DNA from: Gammaproteobacteria bacterium
GTDB lineage: Bacteria; Pseudomonadota; Gammaproteobacteria; Steroidobacterales; Steroidobacteraceae
DNA: 37,718 bases
Assembly (NCBI GenBank): GCA_020029535.1
Contig: JAIBJM010000017.1
Span: 1-37,718 of the forward strand
Reading direction: 5' to 3'
Made by a program: the position numbers and the translations under genes. The notes under the pieces are model-generated. The model was not told where the DNA came from, did not search any database, and saw only the letters and a list, made by a program, of their open reading frames with translations. This document shows, one piece after another, positions 25,092-34,684 of the stretch (positions are counted from its first letter, which is position 1; the number at the start of each line of letters is the position of its first letter).

Positions 25092-27701
25092 ATGTCCAGC
25101 GCAGCCAGCAACCCCACCACCGCTGCCGACGGTGCGGCGCGGCGCCGCGGCTTGATCGCACCACTGCTGTCCTGGGCGGGCCCCATCCTGGTGGTTGTCA
25201 TGCTGCTGCTGGCGCTGATGACCGTGCGTCGCGAGCTGGAGCAACTGCATCTGCGCGCCGTGCTCGTCGGAATGCAGCGTGTCCCTGCGCACGCCTGGCT
25301 GGCGGCGCTCATCGCTACGGTGTCCAGCTATCTGCTGCTCGGCGGATATGACTGGCTGGCGCTGCGCTACGTCCGTCGTCCGCTCGGCGTGCTGCGCACC
25401 TGGTTCGTCGCTTTCATCGCCTATGCCTTCGGCCACAACCTGGGACTCCCGGCCATCACCGCTGCGGCGATCCGTTTGCGGCTGTATTCGGCCGGCGGAC
25501 TCGGCGCCCCCGACATCGCCCGTATCGCCGCTTTCTGTAGCCTGACCAGCGCGCTGGGCCTGGCGACACTGTTCGGCATCGCCGCACTGACGGAGACGAC
25601 ATCGGTCGCCGCTGCCCTGCACGTCGGCAGCAACCTGATGCAGTTGGGCGGCGCGATGGCATTGGTCGGGATCGCGGCCTATCTGCTGTGGGCCGGCAAC
25701 GCTGCACGTCGTCTCGAATTCCGAGGCTGGTCGCTGTCAGCGCCGGGCGCACGGCTGGCGCTTGGCCAATGGCTGCTGGGCAGTGCCGATCTCGCGCTTG
25801 CCGCAGCGGCGTTGTGGTGGCTGTTGCCGCCCGATGTGCAGATCAGCTATGCAAGTTTCGCCGGCGTGTATGTGGCAGCGGCGATCGCCGGCATCATCAG
25901 TCACGTTCCCGCCGGTCTGGGTGTCTTTGAAGCAGTGCTGCTGCTGGCGCTGCCGGAGGCGGCACCGGATGATCTGCTCGGCGCCATGCTGGCCTATCGC
26001 GCGGTGTATTACCTGTTGCCGCTGGCTGCCGCCATAGTGCTGTTCGGGGCGCGGGAACTGGCGCTGCAGCGCAAGCGGCTCGCGCCGGCCCAGACGCTCG
26101 CCGCCTCGTTGATTACGCCGGTCACGCCATGGGTCGGTGGCATCGCCGTGTTCACCGCCGGCTGCGTGCTGCTGGTATCGGGGGCGACGCCCATTCTGGA
26201 TCAACGCCTGCAGTGGCTGCGGCATGCCTTGCCACTCCCGGTGCTGGAACTGTCCCACCTGATTGCGAGCAGCATTGGTATTGGCCTGCTGGTGCTCGCC
26301 CACGGACTGACGCGGCGGTCGCGTGCCGCCTTCCAGCTGACATTGCTGTTGCTGACCGCCGGCGCTGCCGCTTCGCTGTTCAAGGGTCTGGACTTCGAGG
26401 AAGCGCTGGTGCTGTCCGCCATCGCGACGCTGCTGTGGATCGGGCGCGCCGCCTTCTACCGGCCGTCCGCGCTGTTTGCCGACCGGTTCTCGCCCGGCTG
26501 GATCGTCAGCGTGGTCGCCGTCATCGCCATTGCCCTGTGGATCGGACTGCTCGCCCACCGCCGTCTGGACTATTCAGGCGAGCTGTGGTGGACGTTCGCA
26601 TTCTCCAGCGATGCACCGCGCATGCTGCGCGCCTCGCTGGTCACGGCGCTGCTGGCCGCGGCATTCATCATCTACAGCCTGATGCGGCCGCGGCCACCGG
26701 AACCGTCGCTGCCCGATGCCACGCAGCTGGCGCGCGCCGAGCGCGCCATCGCAATGGATGAAGGTACACATGGCCAGCTGGCGCTGAGCGGTGACAAGCG
26801 GCTGCTGTTTCATCCCGAGGATGACGCATTCCTGATGTACCAGGTGCGCGGCCGCAGCTGGGTCGCGCTGGGCGATCCGGTCGGCGAGCGCACCCGCGCC
26901 GAAGAACTGGTGTGGTCATTCCGCGAACAGGTGGACCGTCACGCCGGCTGGCCAGTCTTCTATGAGGTGGCGGCGGACCAGCTGCCGCTGTATCTGGATC
27001 TTGGTCTGACCGCACTGAAGCTGGGCGAAGAAGCCCACGTGCCGCTGCACGATTTCTCGCTCGAAGGTCCGGCGCGCGCCGAACTGCGCCAGGCTCATCG
27101 CCGCTCCGAGCGGCATGGGGTCAGTTTTGAAGTGCTCCCGGCCGGCGGCGTTGCGGAAATCATGCCCGGGCTGGAACAGATCTCCGCCGACTGGCTGTCG
27201 GAAAAGGGCGCCAGTGAAAAAGGCTTTTCCGTAGGGCGTTTTTCGGCAGCGTATCTGCAGCGTTTCCCATTGGCCGTGGTGCGGCTGCACGACCAGCCGG
27301 TAGCCTTCGCCAATCTGTGGGCCGGTGCGGGACGCCAGGAGCTGTCCATCGACCTGATGCGGTTTGGCAAAGACGCGCCGGGCGGCACCATGGATTACCT
27401 GTTCATCGAGTTGCTGCTGTGGGGGCGCGCGCAGGGCTACCGGCAATTCAATCTCGGCATGGCGCCACTGGCAGGCCTGGAACAGCATCCGCTGGCACCG
27501 GTCTGGCATCGCGTGGGCAATTTCCTGTTCGAACACGGCGAACATTTCTACAACTTCGAGGGCGTGCGCAGATACAAGTCCAAGTTCGATCCCGAGTGGC
27601 TGCCCCGCTACCTGATTGCGCCCGGCGGTCTGGCGCTGCCGCGCATCATGCTGGATGTATCCATGCTGATCGCCGGCGGCGCCCGCGCCCTGCTGCGCTG
27701 A
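25092..27701 (+). CDS. mprF: Phosphatidylglycerol lysyltransferase/flippase (MprF)
   Basis: MprF transfers lysine from Lys-tRNA to phosphatidylglycerol and flips the product to the outer leaflet. This lowers surface negative charge and gives resistance to cationic peptides. The 869-residue protein has an N-terminal flippase domain of about 8 helices (with AYAFGHNLGLPAITAAAIRLRLYSAGG and SHVPAGLGVFEAVLLLALP), about six more helices, and a cytoplasmic synthase domain (DUF2156) from roughly residue 540. The latter has ALGDPVGERT, HRRSERHGVSFEV, FSVGRFSAAYLQRFP and YNFEGVRRYKSKFDPEW. The start at 25092 is preferred; a TTG overlapping the holC stop (25065) is possible. It pairs with acvB after 14 bases. 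Alanyl- rather than lysyl-transfer cannot be excluded. Confidence 0.92.
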   Translation: MSSAASNPTTAADGAARRRGLIAPLLSWAGPILVVVMLLLALMTVRRELEQLHLRAVLVGMQRVPAHAWLAALIATVSSYLLLGGYDWLALRYVRRPLGVLRTWFVAFIAYAFGHNLGLPAITAAAIRLRLYSAGGLGAPDIARIAAFCSLTSALGLATLFGIAALTETTSVAAALHVGSNLMQLGGAMALVGIAAYLLWAGNAARRLEFRGWSLSAPGARLALGQWLLGSADLALAAAALWWLLPPDVQISYASFAGVYVAAAIAGIISHVPAGLGVFEAVLLLALPEAAPDDLLGAMLAYRAVYYLLPLAAAIVLFGARELALQRKRLAPAQTLAASLITPVTPWVGGIAVFTAGCVLLVSGATPILDQRLQWLRHALPLPVLELSHLIASSIGIGLLVLAHGLTRRSRAAFQLTLLLLTAGAAASLFKGLDFEEALVLSAIATLLWIGRAAFYRPSALFADRFSPGWIVSVVAVIAIALWIGLLAHRRLDYSGELWWTFAFSSDAPRMLRASLVTALLAAAFIIYSLMRPRPPEPSLPDATQLARAERAIAMDEGTHGQLALSGDKRLLFHPEDDAFLMYQVRGRSWVALGDPVGERTRAEELVWSFREQVDRHAGWPVFYEVAADQLPLYLDLGLTALKLGEEAHVPLHDFSLEGPARAELRQAHRRSERHGVSFEVLPAGGVAEIMPGLEQISADWLSEKGASEKGFSVGRFSAAYLQRFPLAVVRLHDQPVAFANLWAGAGRQELSIDLMRFGKDAPGGTMDYLFIELLLWGRAQGYRQFNLGMAPLAGLEQHPLAPVWHRVGNFLFEHGEHFYNFEGVRRYKSKFDPEWLPRYLIAPGGLALPRIMLDVSMLIAGGARALLR

Positions 27702-27715
27702 GAAGGAACCCGGAC

Positions 27716-29152
27716 ATGAACCGCAACGCACTGATCGTCGTCCTGCTGCTGCCTCTGGCGGGCGCGCAGGCGACCGGATCTGCCAGCGTGGGCTACAGCG
27801 AATCCACCATCGATGGCGGCCGTTACGGACCGATTGCCATCTACCGTCCCGACGGCCCGCTGCGCTCGATGATCCTGTTCATCTCGGGCGATGGCGGCTG
27901 GCATCTGGGTGTCGTCGACGCCGCGCGCATGTTCGCCGCCCAGGGCGCGCTGGTCGCGGGCATTGACATCCGACGGTACTTCGCCACCATCCGCACGCCG
28001 GCGGGCGCTGCCGATGCGCGCTGCGTATCGCTGGCCGGTGATCTCGAAGCGCTGAGTCAGCGCATACAGCGCACACTGCAGCTGGGCGAGTACCGCCATC
28101 CGGTGCTGGTCGGGTATTCGTCGGGTGCAACGCTGGTGTATGCAGCGCTGGCGCAATCGCCAGCCGGCACCTTTGCCGGCGCGCTGAGCATGGGCTTCTG
28201 TCCGGATCAGGATTTTGCCGGCGCCACGCTGTGTGCCAGCAACGGACTGACCTACCGAAGAATGAAACCCGACCAACCCAGGGACACCACGCTGCTGCTG
28301 CAACCGGACCCTCAGCTGCGCGATGGCTGGCTGGTGGCGCAGGGCACACAGGACCAGGTCTGCGATGCGGGAGTCGCACGCGAGTTCGCTGCGGCCATTC
28401 CCTCGGCACAGCTGATCGATCTGCCCAAGGTGGGACATGGCTTCTCCAGAACCGATCGCTGGTGGCCGCAGGTATACGACGCCTACCAGCATCTGACCGT
28501 CGCGACCGCGGCGTCGACCGCCGCCAATGCCGGTGATTTGCCGGTGACCGAGGTCGCCGCCGCGACCGTTGCCAACGCTTCGCAGATGGCGCTGATGATC
28601 AGCGGCGACGGGGGCTGGGCCGGACTGGATCAGGATCTGTCGGCCGAACTTGCACGCCGTGGCATTCCGGTGGCGGGACTCAGCTCGCTGCGCTACTTCT
28701 GGCGCGCGCGCACTCCCGACGAAACCGCTGCCGACGTGACGCGGTTGCTGCGCCACTACCTCGAAACATGGCGACGCGAGCGCGTGCTGCTGATCGGCTA
28801 TTCGTTTGGCGCCGATGTAATGCCCTACGTGGTGACACGGCTGCCCGCCGACCTGCGCGCACGCATTGACGTCATCGCGCTGCTGGGCCCGTCGGACACC
28901 GCGGACTTCGAAGTCAGCACCGCCGACTGGCTACCGGGCGTGCGCCGCCAGGGTCTGCCCACCCAGCCGGAGCTGGCGCGCACCGGTGACATTCCGGTGC
29001 TGTGCGTGCATGGCGCCGACGAGCGCGACTCGCTGTGCCCTGCCCTGCGCGCACCCAACATCAGCACCGAAAGCATAGGCCGTGGCCATCACTTCGGCGG
29101 CGAGGTCGGCGCAATCGCCGATGCGATACAGAAGACTGCGGCACGACGCTGA
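27716..29152 (+). CDS. acvB: AcvB/VirJ family periplasmic protein, probable lysyl-phosphatidylglycerol hydrolase
   Basis: A 478-residue protein with a signal peptide (about 1-19) and two VirJ-like alpha/beta-hydrolase domains. Each has an ISGDGGW motif and a nucleophile elbow: GYSSG with Ser135 and GYSFG with Ser363. The second domain also has the GHHFGG histidine motif near its end. In Agrobacterium, AcvB hydrolyses lysyl-phosphatidylglycerol in the periplasm. Its gene lies with the mprF homologue lpiA, exactly as here, so the two set lipid lysylation by synthesis and breakdown. AAGGA precedes the ATG. An earlier in-frame reading inside mprF is rejected. Confidence 0.88.
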   Translation: MNRNALIVVLLLPLAGAQATGSASVGYSESTIDGGRYGPIAIYRPDGPLRSMILFISGDGGWHLGVVDAARMFAAQGALVAGIDIRRYFATIRTPAGAADARCVSLAGDLEALSQRIQRTLQLGEYRHPVLVGYSSGATLVYAALAQSPAGTFAGALSMGFCPDQDFAGATLCASNGLTYRRMKPDQPRDTTLLLQPDPQLRDGWLVAQGTQDQVCDAGVAREFAAAIPSAQLIDLPKVGHGFSRTDRWWPQVYDAYQHLTVATAASTAANAGDLPVTEVAAATVANASQMALMISGDGGWAGLDQDLSAELARRGIPVAGLSSLRYFWRARTPDETAADVTRLLRHYLETWRRERVLLIGYSFGADVMPYVVTRLPADLRARIDVIALLGPSDTADFEVSTADWLPGVRRQGLPTQPELARTGDIPVLCVHGADERDSLCPALRAPNISTESIGRGHHFGGEVGAIADAIQKTAARR

Positions 29153-29226
29153 TCGCTGCGGATTCAGCCGCGGCGGATTCGGTTTACGATCGAGCACTCA
29201 TCTGAACGAAAAACGAGGAGTAAGCC

Positions 29227-29739
29227 ATGGCTGTGGAAAAGGCCGAAGATGCAGCGAATCTAGTTTCGCGCAGATTGTTCTTTGTCGCCGGAGCCGCCGG
29301 AATGGCAGTGCTGATGCGTGAGGCAATGGCGGCAACTGCGGAAAGCCCGGTACCCGCGCCATTGGCCAAACAGTCCCTGAAGCAATCGGACGTGTTTCAT
29401 CACCTCGACACCGTGACTACGATCAAGCCGGCACCGAACGAGACCACCACGGCGAAGATCGTATCGGGTCAGAACATGACCATGCTGTGGGTGGATGTAC
29501 CGGGCAATACGCACCGCGCGCCTCATGCGCACCCGCATGAACAGTTCACCTGGCTGCTGTCTGGACGCATGGACTACCGCGTCGGCGACGGTCCGGTGAC
29601 CAGTTGCGGCCCCAATACGGTTCTCACCATTCCGCCCAATGTCGAGCATGAAGTCTGGTACCGCGAAGACTGCCGATATGCGGAAGTGTTCTCGCCGGTA
29701 CAGGAAACCATCGTCAAGCTCGCAAAAGATCAGAAGTAA
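29227..29739 (+). CDS. Tat-exported cupin protein
   Basis: A 170-residue protein. Its N-terminus SRRLFFVAGAAGMAVLM (14-30) looks like a twin-arginine signal, ending near MAATA, so the protein is probably exported folded with a metal or cofactor bound. The mature part has a single cupin domain: PHAHPHEQFTWLLSG with metal-binding His and Glu, and GPNTVLTIPPNVEHEV as the second motif. The family covers dioxygenases, isomerases and binding proteins; no substrate can be named. GAGGAG lies 7 bases before the ATG. After the TAA stop, the same frame stays open for 21 more codons to a TAG, reading NEVRKDVDLDKAPIAYRGKL. Confidence 0.83.
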   Translation: MAVEKAEDAANLVSRRLFFVAGAAGMAVLMREAMAATAESPVPAPLAKQSLKQSDVFHHLDTVTTIKPAPNETTTAKIVSGQNMTMLWVDVPGNTHRAPHAHPHEQFTWLLSGRMDYRVGDGPVTSCGPNTVLTIPPNVEHEVWYREDCRYAEVFSPVQETIVKLAKDQK

Positions 29740-29847
29740 CTTAATGAGGTACGCAAGGACGTCGACCTGGACAAGGCGCCAATTGCTTACCGAGGGAAGC
29801 TGTAGGCGCCACCGAGATAGGCTGATCCGTCGCGGAAATACCGGAAC

Positions 29848-30020
29848 GATTCGCCGCTGCGGCTTTCGTCTGTGCGTGCCGGCGAATAAGGCGCGTCGAG
29901 CGTTGACCGATCAGCGCTGAGCAAGCTTGCCCTGCGATGCGCCGGTCAGCACGAGGGCATGGCCGCAGGCCACGCGCCCCCCTGAGCCGCACGGACAGAC
30001 GAAAGCCGCAGTGGCGAATC
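29848..30020. repeat. 173-bp MITE-like element with 32-bp inverted terminal arms
   Basis: The arms are 29848-29879 (beginning GATTCGCCGCTGCGG) and 29989-30020. Compared as reverse complements they match at 30 of 32 positions; one mismatch becomes a G-U pair in RNA. AAC flanks both outer ends (29845-29847 and 30021-30023), which could be a 3-bp target duplication. The 109-base centre holds the palindrome GCAAGCTTGC and no credible gene. The right arm ends 7 bases before the valS -10 box. It is either a non-autonomous mobile element or a large hairpin. Confidence 0.7.
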
Positions 30021-30026
30021 AACCCG

Positions 30027-30032
30027 TATAAT
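30027..30032 (+). promoter_or_regulatory. Perfect -10 box directly before valS
   Basis: TATAAT ends 6 bases before the A of the valS ATG (30039), so the predicted +1 falls on the start codon. There is no convincing -35 at the right distance (30004-30009 reads AGCCGC). This part of the promoter lies inside the right arm of the upstream repeat. Confidence 0.6.
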
Positions 30033-30038
30033 TCCGCG

Positions 30039-32819
30039 ATGGACAAGACCTACTCCCCCGCCGACATCGAACAACGCTGGTATCAGCACTGGGAAAGCCA
30101 GGGCTGGTTCGCGCCGCGCGCCGGTGCGGGCGCCTTCTGCATCATGATTCCGCCGCCGAACGTCACCGGCACGCTGCACATGGGCCATGCCTTCCAGGAC
30201 ACCATCATGGATGCCCTGACCCGCTATCACCGCATGCGCGGCGAGAGCACGCTGTGGCAGCCCGGCACCGATCACGCCGGCATTGCCACGCAGATGGTGG
30301 TGGAACGACAGCTCAATGCCGAGGGCAGGAAGCGCACCGAACTCAGCCGCGAGGAGTTCGTCGCGCGCATCTGGAAGTGGAAGGAGCAGTCCGGCGGCAC
30401 CATTGCGCAGCAGTTGCGTCGGCTCGGCGCCTCGGTGGACTGGTCGCGCGATCGTTTCACCATGGATGAAGATCTGTCGCAGTCGGTCACCGAAGTGTTC
30501 GTGCGCCTGCATGAGGAAGGCCTCATCTATCGAGGCAAGCGGCTGGTGAACTGGGATCCGGTGCTGCACACCGCGCTATCCGATCTTGAAGTGCTGAACG
30601 AGGAAGAAACCGGCTCGCTGTGGCATCTGCGCTATCCGCTGGCCGATGGCAGTGGTCATCTGGTGGTGGCTACCACGCGCCCGGAGACCATGCTGGGCGA
30701 CACCGCGGTGGCGGTGAACCCGAAGGACGAGCGCTACGTTTCATTGCTCGGCAAACAGATCAGGCTGCCGCTGACCGATCGATTGATTCCCATCGTTGCC
30801 GACGACTATGTGGATCCGGCCTTCGGTACCGGCTGCGTCAAGATCACGCCGGCGCATGATTTCAACGACTATGCAGTGGGTCAGCGGCACCAGCTGCCAC
30901 TGATCAATGTGTTTACGGCGGATGCACGCATCAACGACGAAGCCCCGACCGTCTATCGCGGCATGGACCGCTTCGAGGCGCGCCAGCGCATCGTCGCCGA
31001 TCTCGAATCCGCCGGACTGATCGAGAAAATAGAGCCACACAAGCTGATGGTGCCGCGCGGTGACCGCAGCCATGCCGTCATCGAGCCCTGGCTCACCGAC
31101 CAGTGGTACGTGAAGGTCGAGCAGCTGGCCAAACCCGCCATCGAAGCGGTGGAGAGCGGCCGCATCCGCTTCATCCCGGAGAACTGGGACAAGACCTACT
31201 TCCAGTGGATGCGCAACATCCAGGACTGGTGCATCAGCCGCCAGCTGTGGTGGGGCCATCGTGTGCCGGCCTGGTATGACGCCGACGGCAACATCTACGT
31301 GGCGCGCGATGCGACCAGCGCGGCGGCGCAGGCCAGAGCAAAGCACGGTCGCGACGTCGAACTGAAACAGGACGAAGACGTACTCGATACGTGGTTCTCC
31401 TCGGCGCTGTGGCCATTCTCGACGCTGGGCTGGCCGCAGCAGACAGCGGAACTGAAGCAGTTCTATCCCACCAGCGTGCTGGTGACCGGCTTCGACATCA
31501 TCTTCTTCTGGGTGGCCCGCATGATCATGATGGGCCTGAAGTTCACCGGCGACGTGCCCTTCCGCGAGGTGTACGTGCACGGACTGGTGCGCGACGGCGA
31601 AGGCCAGAAGATGAGCAAGTCCAAGGGCAATGTCATCGACCCGCTGGACATCGTCGATGGCATCACGCTCGACGCGCTGCTGGCCAAGCGCACCACCGGC
31701 CTGATGCAACCACATCTGGCGCCGACCATCGAGAAGGCCACACGCAAGCAGTTTCCGGAAGGCATCGCGCCCTGCGGCACCGACGCGCTGCGCTTCACCT
31801 TCGCCTCGCTGGCCACGCAGAGCCGCGACATCCGTTTCGATCTGGCGCGCGTCGCGGGCTATCGCAATTTCTGCAACAAGCTGTGGAATGCGGCGCGCTT
31901 CGTGCTGATGACGCTGGAGAACACCGCGGACATCGGCGAGGGTCCGCACCAACTGTCCACCGTGGACCGCTGGATCCGCTCGCGCTTTGGCCATGCGCTG
32001 GGTGCCGTCGACACGGCCTTCGCCGAATACCGCTTCGACTATGCGGCCACCGCGCTGTACGAGTTCACCTGGTACGAGTACTGCGACTGGTATCTGGAAC
32101 TGGTCAAGCCGGTGCTGCAGGACGCCAGTGCACCGCTCGAGGCACGACGCGGTGCGCGGCGCACGCTGCTGGAGTTGCTGGAAGCCCTGCTGCGCGCGCT
32201 GCATCCGCTGATGCCCTTCATCACCGAGGAGATCTGGCAGCGCGTGGCGCCGCTGGCCGGCGTCAGCGGCGCCAGCGTCATGCTGGCGCACTGGCCGCAG
32301 GCCACCGACTACGCGCGCGATATCGAGGCCGAGACCGAAGTGCAATGGCTGACGCGCGTGGTGCTGGGCGTGCGGCAGATCCGCGGCGAGATGGACATCA
32401 GTCCCGCGAAGAAACTTCCCTTGCTGCTGGCGCATGCCGGCGACGGCGATCGCCAGCTGGCGCAGCGCCATGTCGCATTGCTGACGCGGCTGGCCGGTCT
32501 GGAGTCACTGCGCGAACTGGCGGCCAATGAAGCGGCTCCACCGGCCGCTTCGGCGCTGGTCGGTGAACTGACGCTGCTGGTGCCCATGGCCGGACTGATC
32601 GACGCGGCCGCCGAAGCCGAGCGGCTCGCGAAACGCATCACGAAGACTCAGCAGGAGATCACGCGCGCCAGCGCCAAGTTGAACAATGAAAGCTTTGTGC
32701 GCAGCGCACCTGCGAACGTCGTCACAATGGAACGCGAGCGGCTGGCCGAGTTCGAGCGTACGCTGGCAGGCCTCGAACGCCAGCTGGCGCAGGTGCGCGC
32801 ACTGGCCGCAACCAACTGA
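30039..32819 (+). CDS. valS: Valyl-tRNA synthetase
   Basis: ValRS charges tRNA-Val and removes mischarged threonine. The 926-residue class I enzyme has the HIGH-type motif HMGH (residues 47-50) in [13 protein letters not shown] and KMSKS at 524-528. The editing domain between them contains [13 protein letters not shown], and the ECPL-like catalytic part has [17 protein letters not shown]. At the C-terminus are an anticodon-binding domain and a coiled coil (about the last 60 residues). The start at 30039 gives [15 protein letters not shown], matching the family N-terminus exactly. It follows TATAAT by only 6 bases, which suggests a leaderless mRNA. An in-frame ATG at 29937 lies in the repeat and is rejected. 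Confidence 0.97.
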   Translation: MDKTYSPADIEQRWYQHWESQGWFAPRAGAGAFCIMIPPPNVTGTLHMGHAFQDTIMDALTRYHRMRGESTLWQPGTDHAGIATQMVVERQLNAEGRKRTELSREEFVARIWKWKEQSGGTIAQQLRRLGASVDWSRDRFTMDEDLSQSVTEVFVRLHEEGLIYRGKRLVNWDPVLHTALSDLEVLNEEETGSLWHLRYPLADGSGHLVVATTRPETMLGDTAVAVNPKDERYVSLLGKQIRLPLTDRLIPIVADDYVDPAFGTGCVKITPAHDFNDYAVGQRHQLPLINVFTADARINDEAPTVYRGMDRFEARQRIVADLESAGLIEKIEPHKLMVPRGDRSHAVIEPWLTDQWYVKVEQLAKPAIEAVESGRIRFIPENWDKTYFQWMRNIQDWCISRQLWWGHRVPAWYDADGNIYVARDATSAAAQARAKHGRDVELKQDEDVLDTWFSSALWPFSTLGWPQQTAELKQFYPTSVLVTGFDIIFFWVARMIMMGLKFTGDVPFREVYVHGLVRDGEGQKMSKSKGNVIDPLDIVDGITLDALLAKRTTGLMQPHLAPTIEKATRKQFPEGIAPCGTDALRFTFASLATQSRDIRFDLARVAGYRNFCNKLWNAARFVLMTLENTADIGEGPHQLSTVDRWIRSRFGHALGAVDTAFAEYRFDYAATALYEFTWYEYCDWYLELVKPVLQDASAPLEARRGARRTLLELLEALLRALHPLMPFITEEIWQRVAPLAGVSGASVMLAHWPQATDYARDIEAETEVQWLTRVVLGVRQIRGEMDISPAKKLPLLLAHAGDGDRQLAQRHVALLTRLAGLESLRELAANEAAPPAASALVGELTLLVPMAGLIDAAAEAERLAKRITKTQQEITRASAKLNNESFVRSAPANVVTMERERLAEFERTLAGLERQLAQVRALAATN

Positions 32820-32826
32820 GGGAATC

Positions 32827-33738
32827 ATGAGCCGCCTGCGCGACGCCGTTGAAGCCGTCGAGACAATCATCCTCGGCAAGCCGCAGCAGATACGGCTGTC
32901 ACTGGCCTGCCTGTTCGCGCGCGGCCATCTGCTGATCGAGGACGTGCCCGGCGTGGGCAAGACCACGCTGGCGCATGCGCTGGCGCGCGTGCTGGGGCTG
33001 GAATGGAAGCGCGTGCAGTTCACCAGCGATCTGCTGCCCACCGATGTGATCGGCGTATCGGTGTTCGACCGCGTCACGCAGCAGTTCCAGTTCCGCCAGG
33101 GACCGGTGTTCACGCAGCTGCTGCTGGCCGATGAGATCAATCGCGCCAGCCCCAAGGCGCAGAGTGCACTGCTGGAAGCCATGGAAGAGCGCCAGGTCAG
33201 CGTCGACGGGGAGACGCATGCGCTGCCCGATCCCTTCTTCGTGGTGGCCACGCAGAATCCGCATGAACAGATCGGTACCTACGGCCTGCCGGAATCGCAG
33301 CTGGACCGCTTCCTGATGCGTGTCAGCCTCGGTTACCCCGATGGCGGCGCCGAGCGGCGCCTGCTGCTGGCCGCCGAGCGCCACGAATTGCTGGATGCGG
33401 TGCCGGCGGTGCTGACACCCGATGAAGTGCTGGCCGCGCAGCGTGCGGTGCGCGCCATCTATGTGGCTGCACCGCTGCTCGACTATGTGCAGGCGCTGAT
33501 CGCGCGCTCGCGCGCCGAACTGACACTGGGTCTGTCGCCGCGCGCCGCGCAGGGACTGGTGCGTGCCGCGCAGGCCTGGGCACTGCTGCATGAGGAACGC
33601 GCCGTGCTGCCCGAGCATGTGCAGGCCGTGCTGCCGGCAGTGGCTTCGCACCGGCTGGAGCGTCGCAATGGCGCCCAGCACAGCGACGGCATGCGTCTGG
33701 CTGCCGAACTGATCGCTGCGGTGCCGGTACCGGTCTGA
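32827..33738 (+). CDS. MoxR family AAA+ ATPase
   Basis: A 303-residue AAA+ protein with Walker A PGVGKTT (41-47), Walker B LLLADE (98-103) and sensor region VVATQNPHEQIGTYGLPESQLDRFLMR, all typical of MoxR. MoxR ATPases act as chaperones for maturing or activating specific partners, usually encoded beside them as DUF58 or von Willebrand factor A proteins. GAGG in the valS stop region serves as ribosome binding site, 7 bases separating the genes. It begins the tight moxR-DUF58-tgpA-mtfA run and probably shares the valS transcript. Confidence 0.93.
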   Translation: MSRLRDAVEAVETIILGKPQQIRLSLACLFARGHLLIEDVPGVGKTTLAHALARVLGLEWKRVQFTSDLLPTDVIGVSVFDRVTQQFQFRQGPVFTQLLLADEINRASPKAQSALLEAMEERQVSVDGETHALPDPFFVVATQNPHEQIGTYGLPESQLDRFLMRVSLGYPDGGAERRLLLAAERHELLDAVPAVLTPDEVLAAQRAVRAIYVAAPLLDYVQALIARSRAELTLGLSPRAAQGLVRAAQAWALLHEERAVLPEHVQAVLPAVASHRLERRNGAQHSDGMRLAAELIAAVPVPV

Positions 33739-33739
33739 C

Positions 33740-34681
33740 ATGCGTCAGCGCATTGCACGCTGGGCTCGACAGCGCCAGGGTGAAGATGCGCTGCCGCTGA
33801 CGCTGCGCTCCTCGCGCATCTACATCCTGCCCACGCGCGCCGGCCTCGGCTTTGCGGTGCTGCTGTTGCTGATGCTGGCGGCGGGACTGAACTACACCAA
33901 CAGCCTGACGCTGTTCATCACCTTCCTGTTCGCCGGCTTTGCGCTGATCAGCCTGTATGACTGCCACCGCAGCCTCAGGGACCTGCTGATTGCGCAGGTG
34001 GAAGTGGCCGACAGTTTTGCGGGCCAGCCGGGGCGGCTCGAGTTCCACTTCGACAATCGCGCCGCGCGAGCGCGTCAGGCGCTGCAGCTGCGCTGCGAGT
34101 CCGGCGGCGTGGCGCGCTTCGAGCTGCCGGCCGCCACCGCCTGCATGCAGCAGGCCGACTTCCTGCTGCCGCATCGGGGCCGGCATGCACTGGGACGCAT
34201 TGTGCTCGCCAGCAACGCGCCGCTGGGTCTGTTCCGCTGCTGGTGCTGGCTGCATCTGCCGCTGCAGGTATGGGTGTACCCCGCGCCCCAGGGCACACGT
34301 CCATTGCCGGAAGCCGGCGGCCCGCGCCAGCGCGAAGCAGCGGCGCAGCTGGCCAGCGGCGATGATGAGTGGAGCGCGATGCGTCCGTTCCAGTCCGGCG
34401 ACAGTCCGCGCAGCGTGGCGTGGAAACTGTATGCGCGCGGCGCGCCGCTGCTGGTGTCGCAGTACGAGGGCGAAGCCGGCTCGCGGCGCGTGCTGGACTT
34501 CGCGCAGCTGGCCGGCCTCGACACCGAGGCGCGACTGAGCCAGCTCGCGGCCTGGATCATCGAATGCGAGCGGCGGCGCGAGCCCTATGCGCTGCAGATG
34601 CCGCAGCAGTTCATCGCCACAGATCTGGGCGCATCCCAGCAGCAACGCGCGCTGCGTGCACTGGCCCTGCATCCGGGCTGA
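33740..34681 (+). CDS. DUF58 domain membrane protein
   Basis: A 313-residue protein with two adjacent hydrophobic helices (about 33-51 and 56-74) and a cytoplasmic DUF58 region toward the C-terminus. The family's signature is the stretch EWSAMRPFQSGDSPRSVAWKLYARGAPLLVSQYEGE. DUF58 proteins accompany MoxR and transglutaminase-like proteins in many bacteria; their molecular role is not established. The gene starts one base after the moxR stop and ends 3 bases before tgpA, so all are co-translated from one mRNA. Length is usual for the short class. Confidence 0.88.
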   Translation: MRQRIARWARQRQGEDALPLTLRSSRIYILPTRAGLGFAVLLLLMLAAGLNYTNSLTLFITFLFAGFALISLYDCHRSLRDLLIAQVEVADSFAGQPGRLEFHFDNRAARARQALQLRCESGGVARFELPAATACMQQADFLLPHRGRHALGRIVLASNAPLGLFRCWCWLHLPLQVWVYPAPQGTRPLPEAGGPRQREAAAQLASGDDEWSAMRPFQSGDSPRSVAWKLYARGAPLLVSQYEGEAGSRRVLDFAQLAGLDTEARLSQLAAWIIECERRREPYALQMPQQFIATDLGASQQQRALRALALHPG

Positions 34682-34684
34682 GCG

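Noticed and set aside
29848-30020. Integron attC site
   Set aside because: The arms lack the attC core sites (GTTRRRY-type ends), and no integrase or gene cassette is nearby.
29740-30038. T-box or tRNA-like leader for valS
   Set aside because: No T-box sequence or specifier arrangement is visible, T-boxes are largely Gram-positive, and the promoter lies after the structured region, so a transcript from it would not contain the leader.
29741-30046. Minus-strand frame of 101 codons within the 173-bp repeat
   Set aside because: It is mostly the translation of the inverted repeat, with no domain or start signal. The plus-strand counterpart has a similar peptide only because the arms are reverse complements.
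30741-32471. 576-codon minus-strand frame opposite valS
   Set aside because: Antisense shadow; valS is complete and conserved through this stretch.
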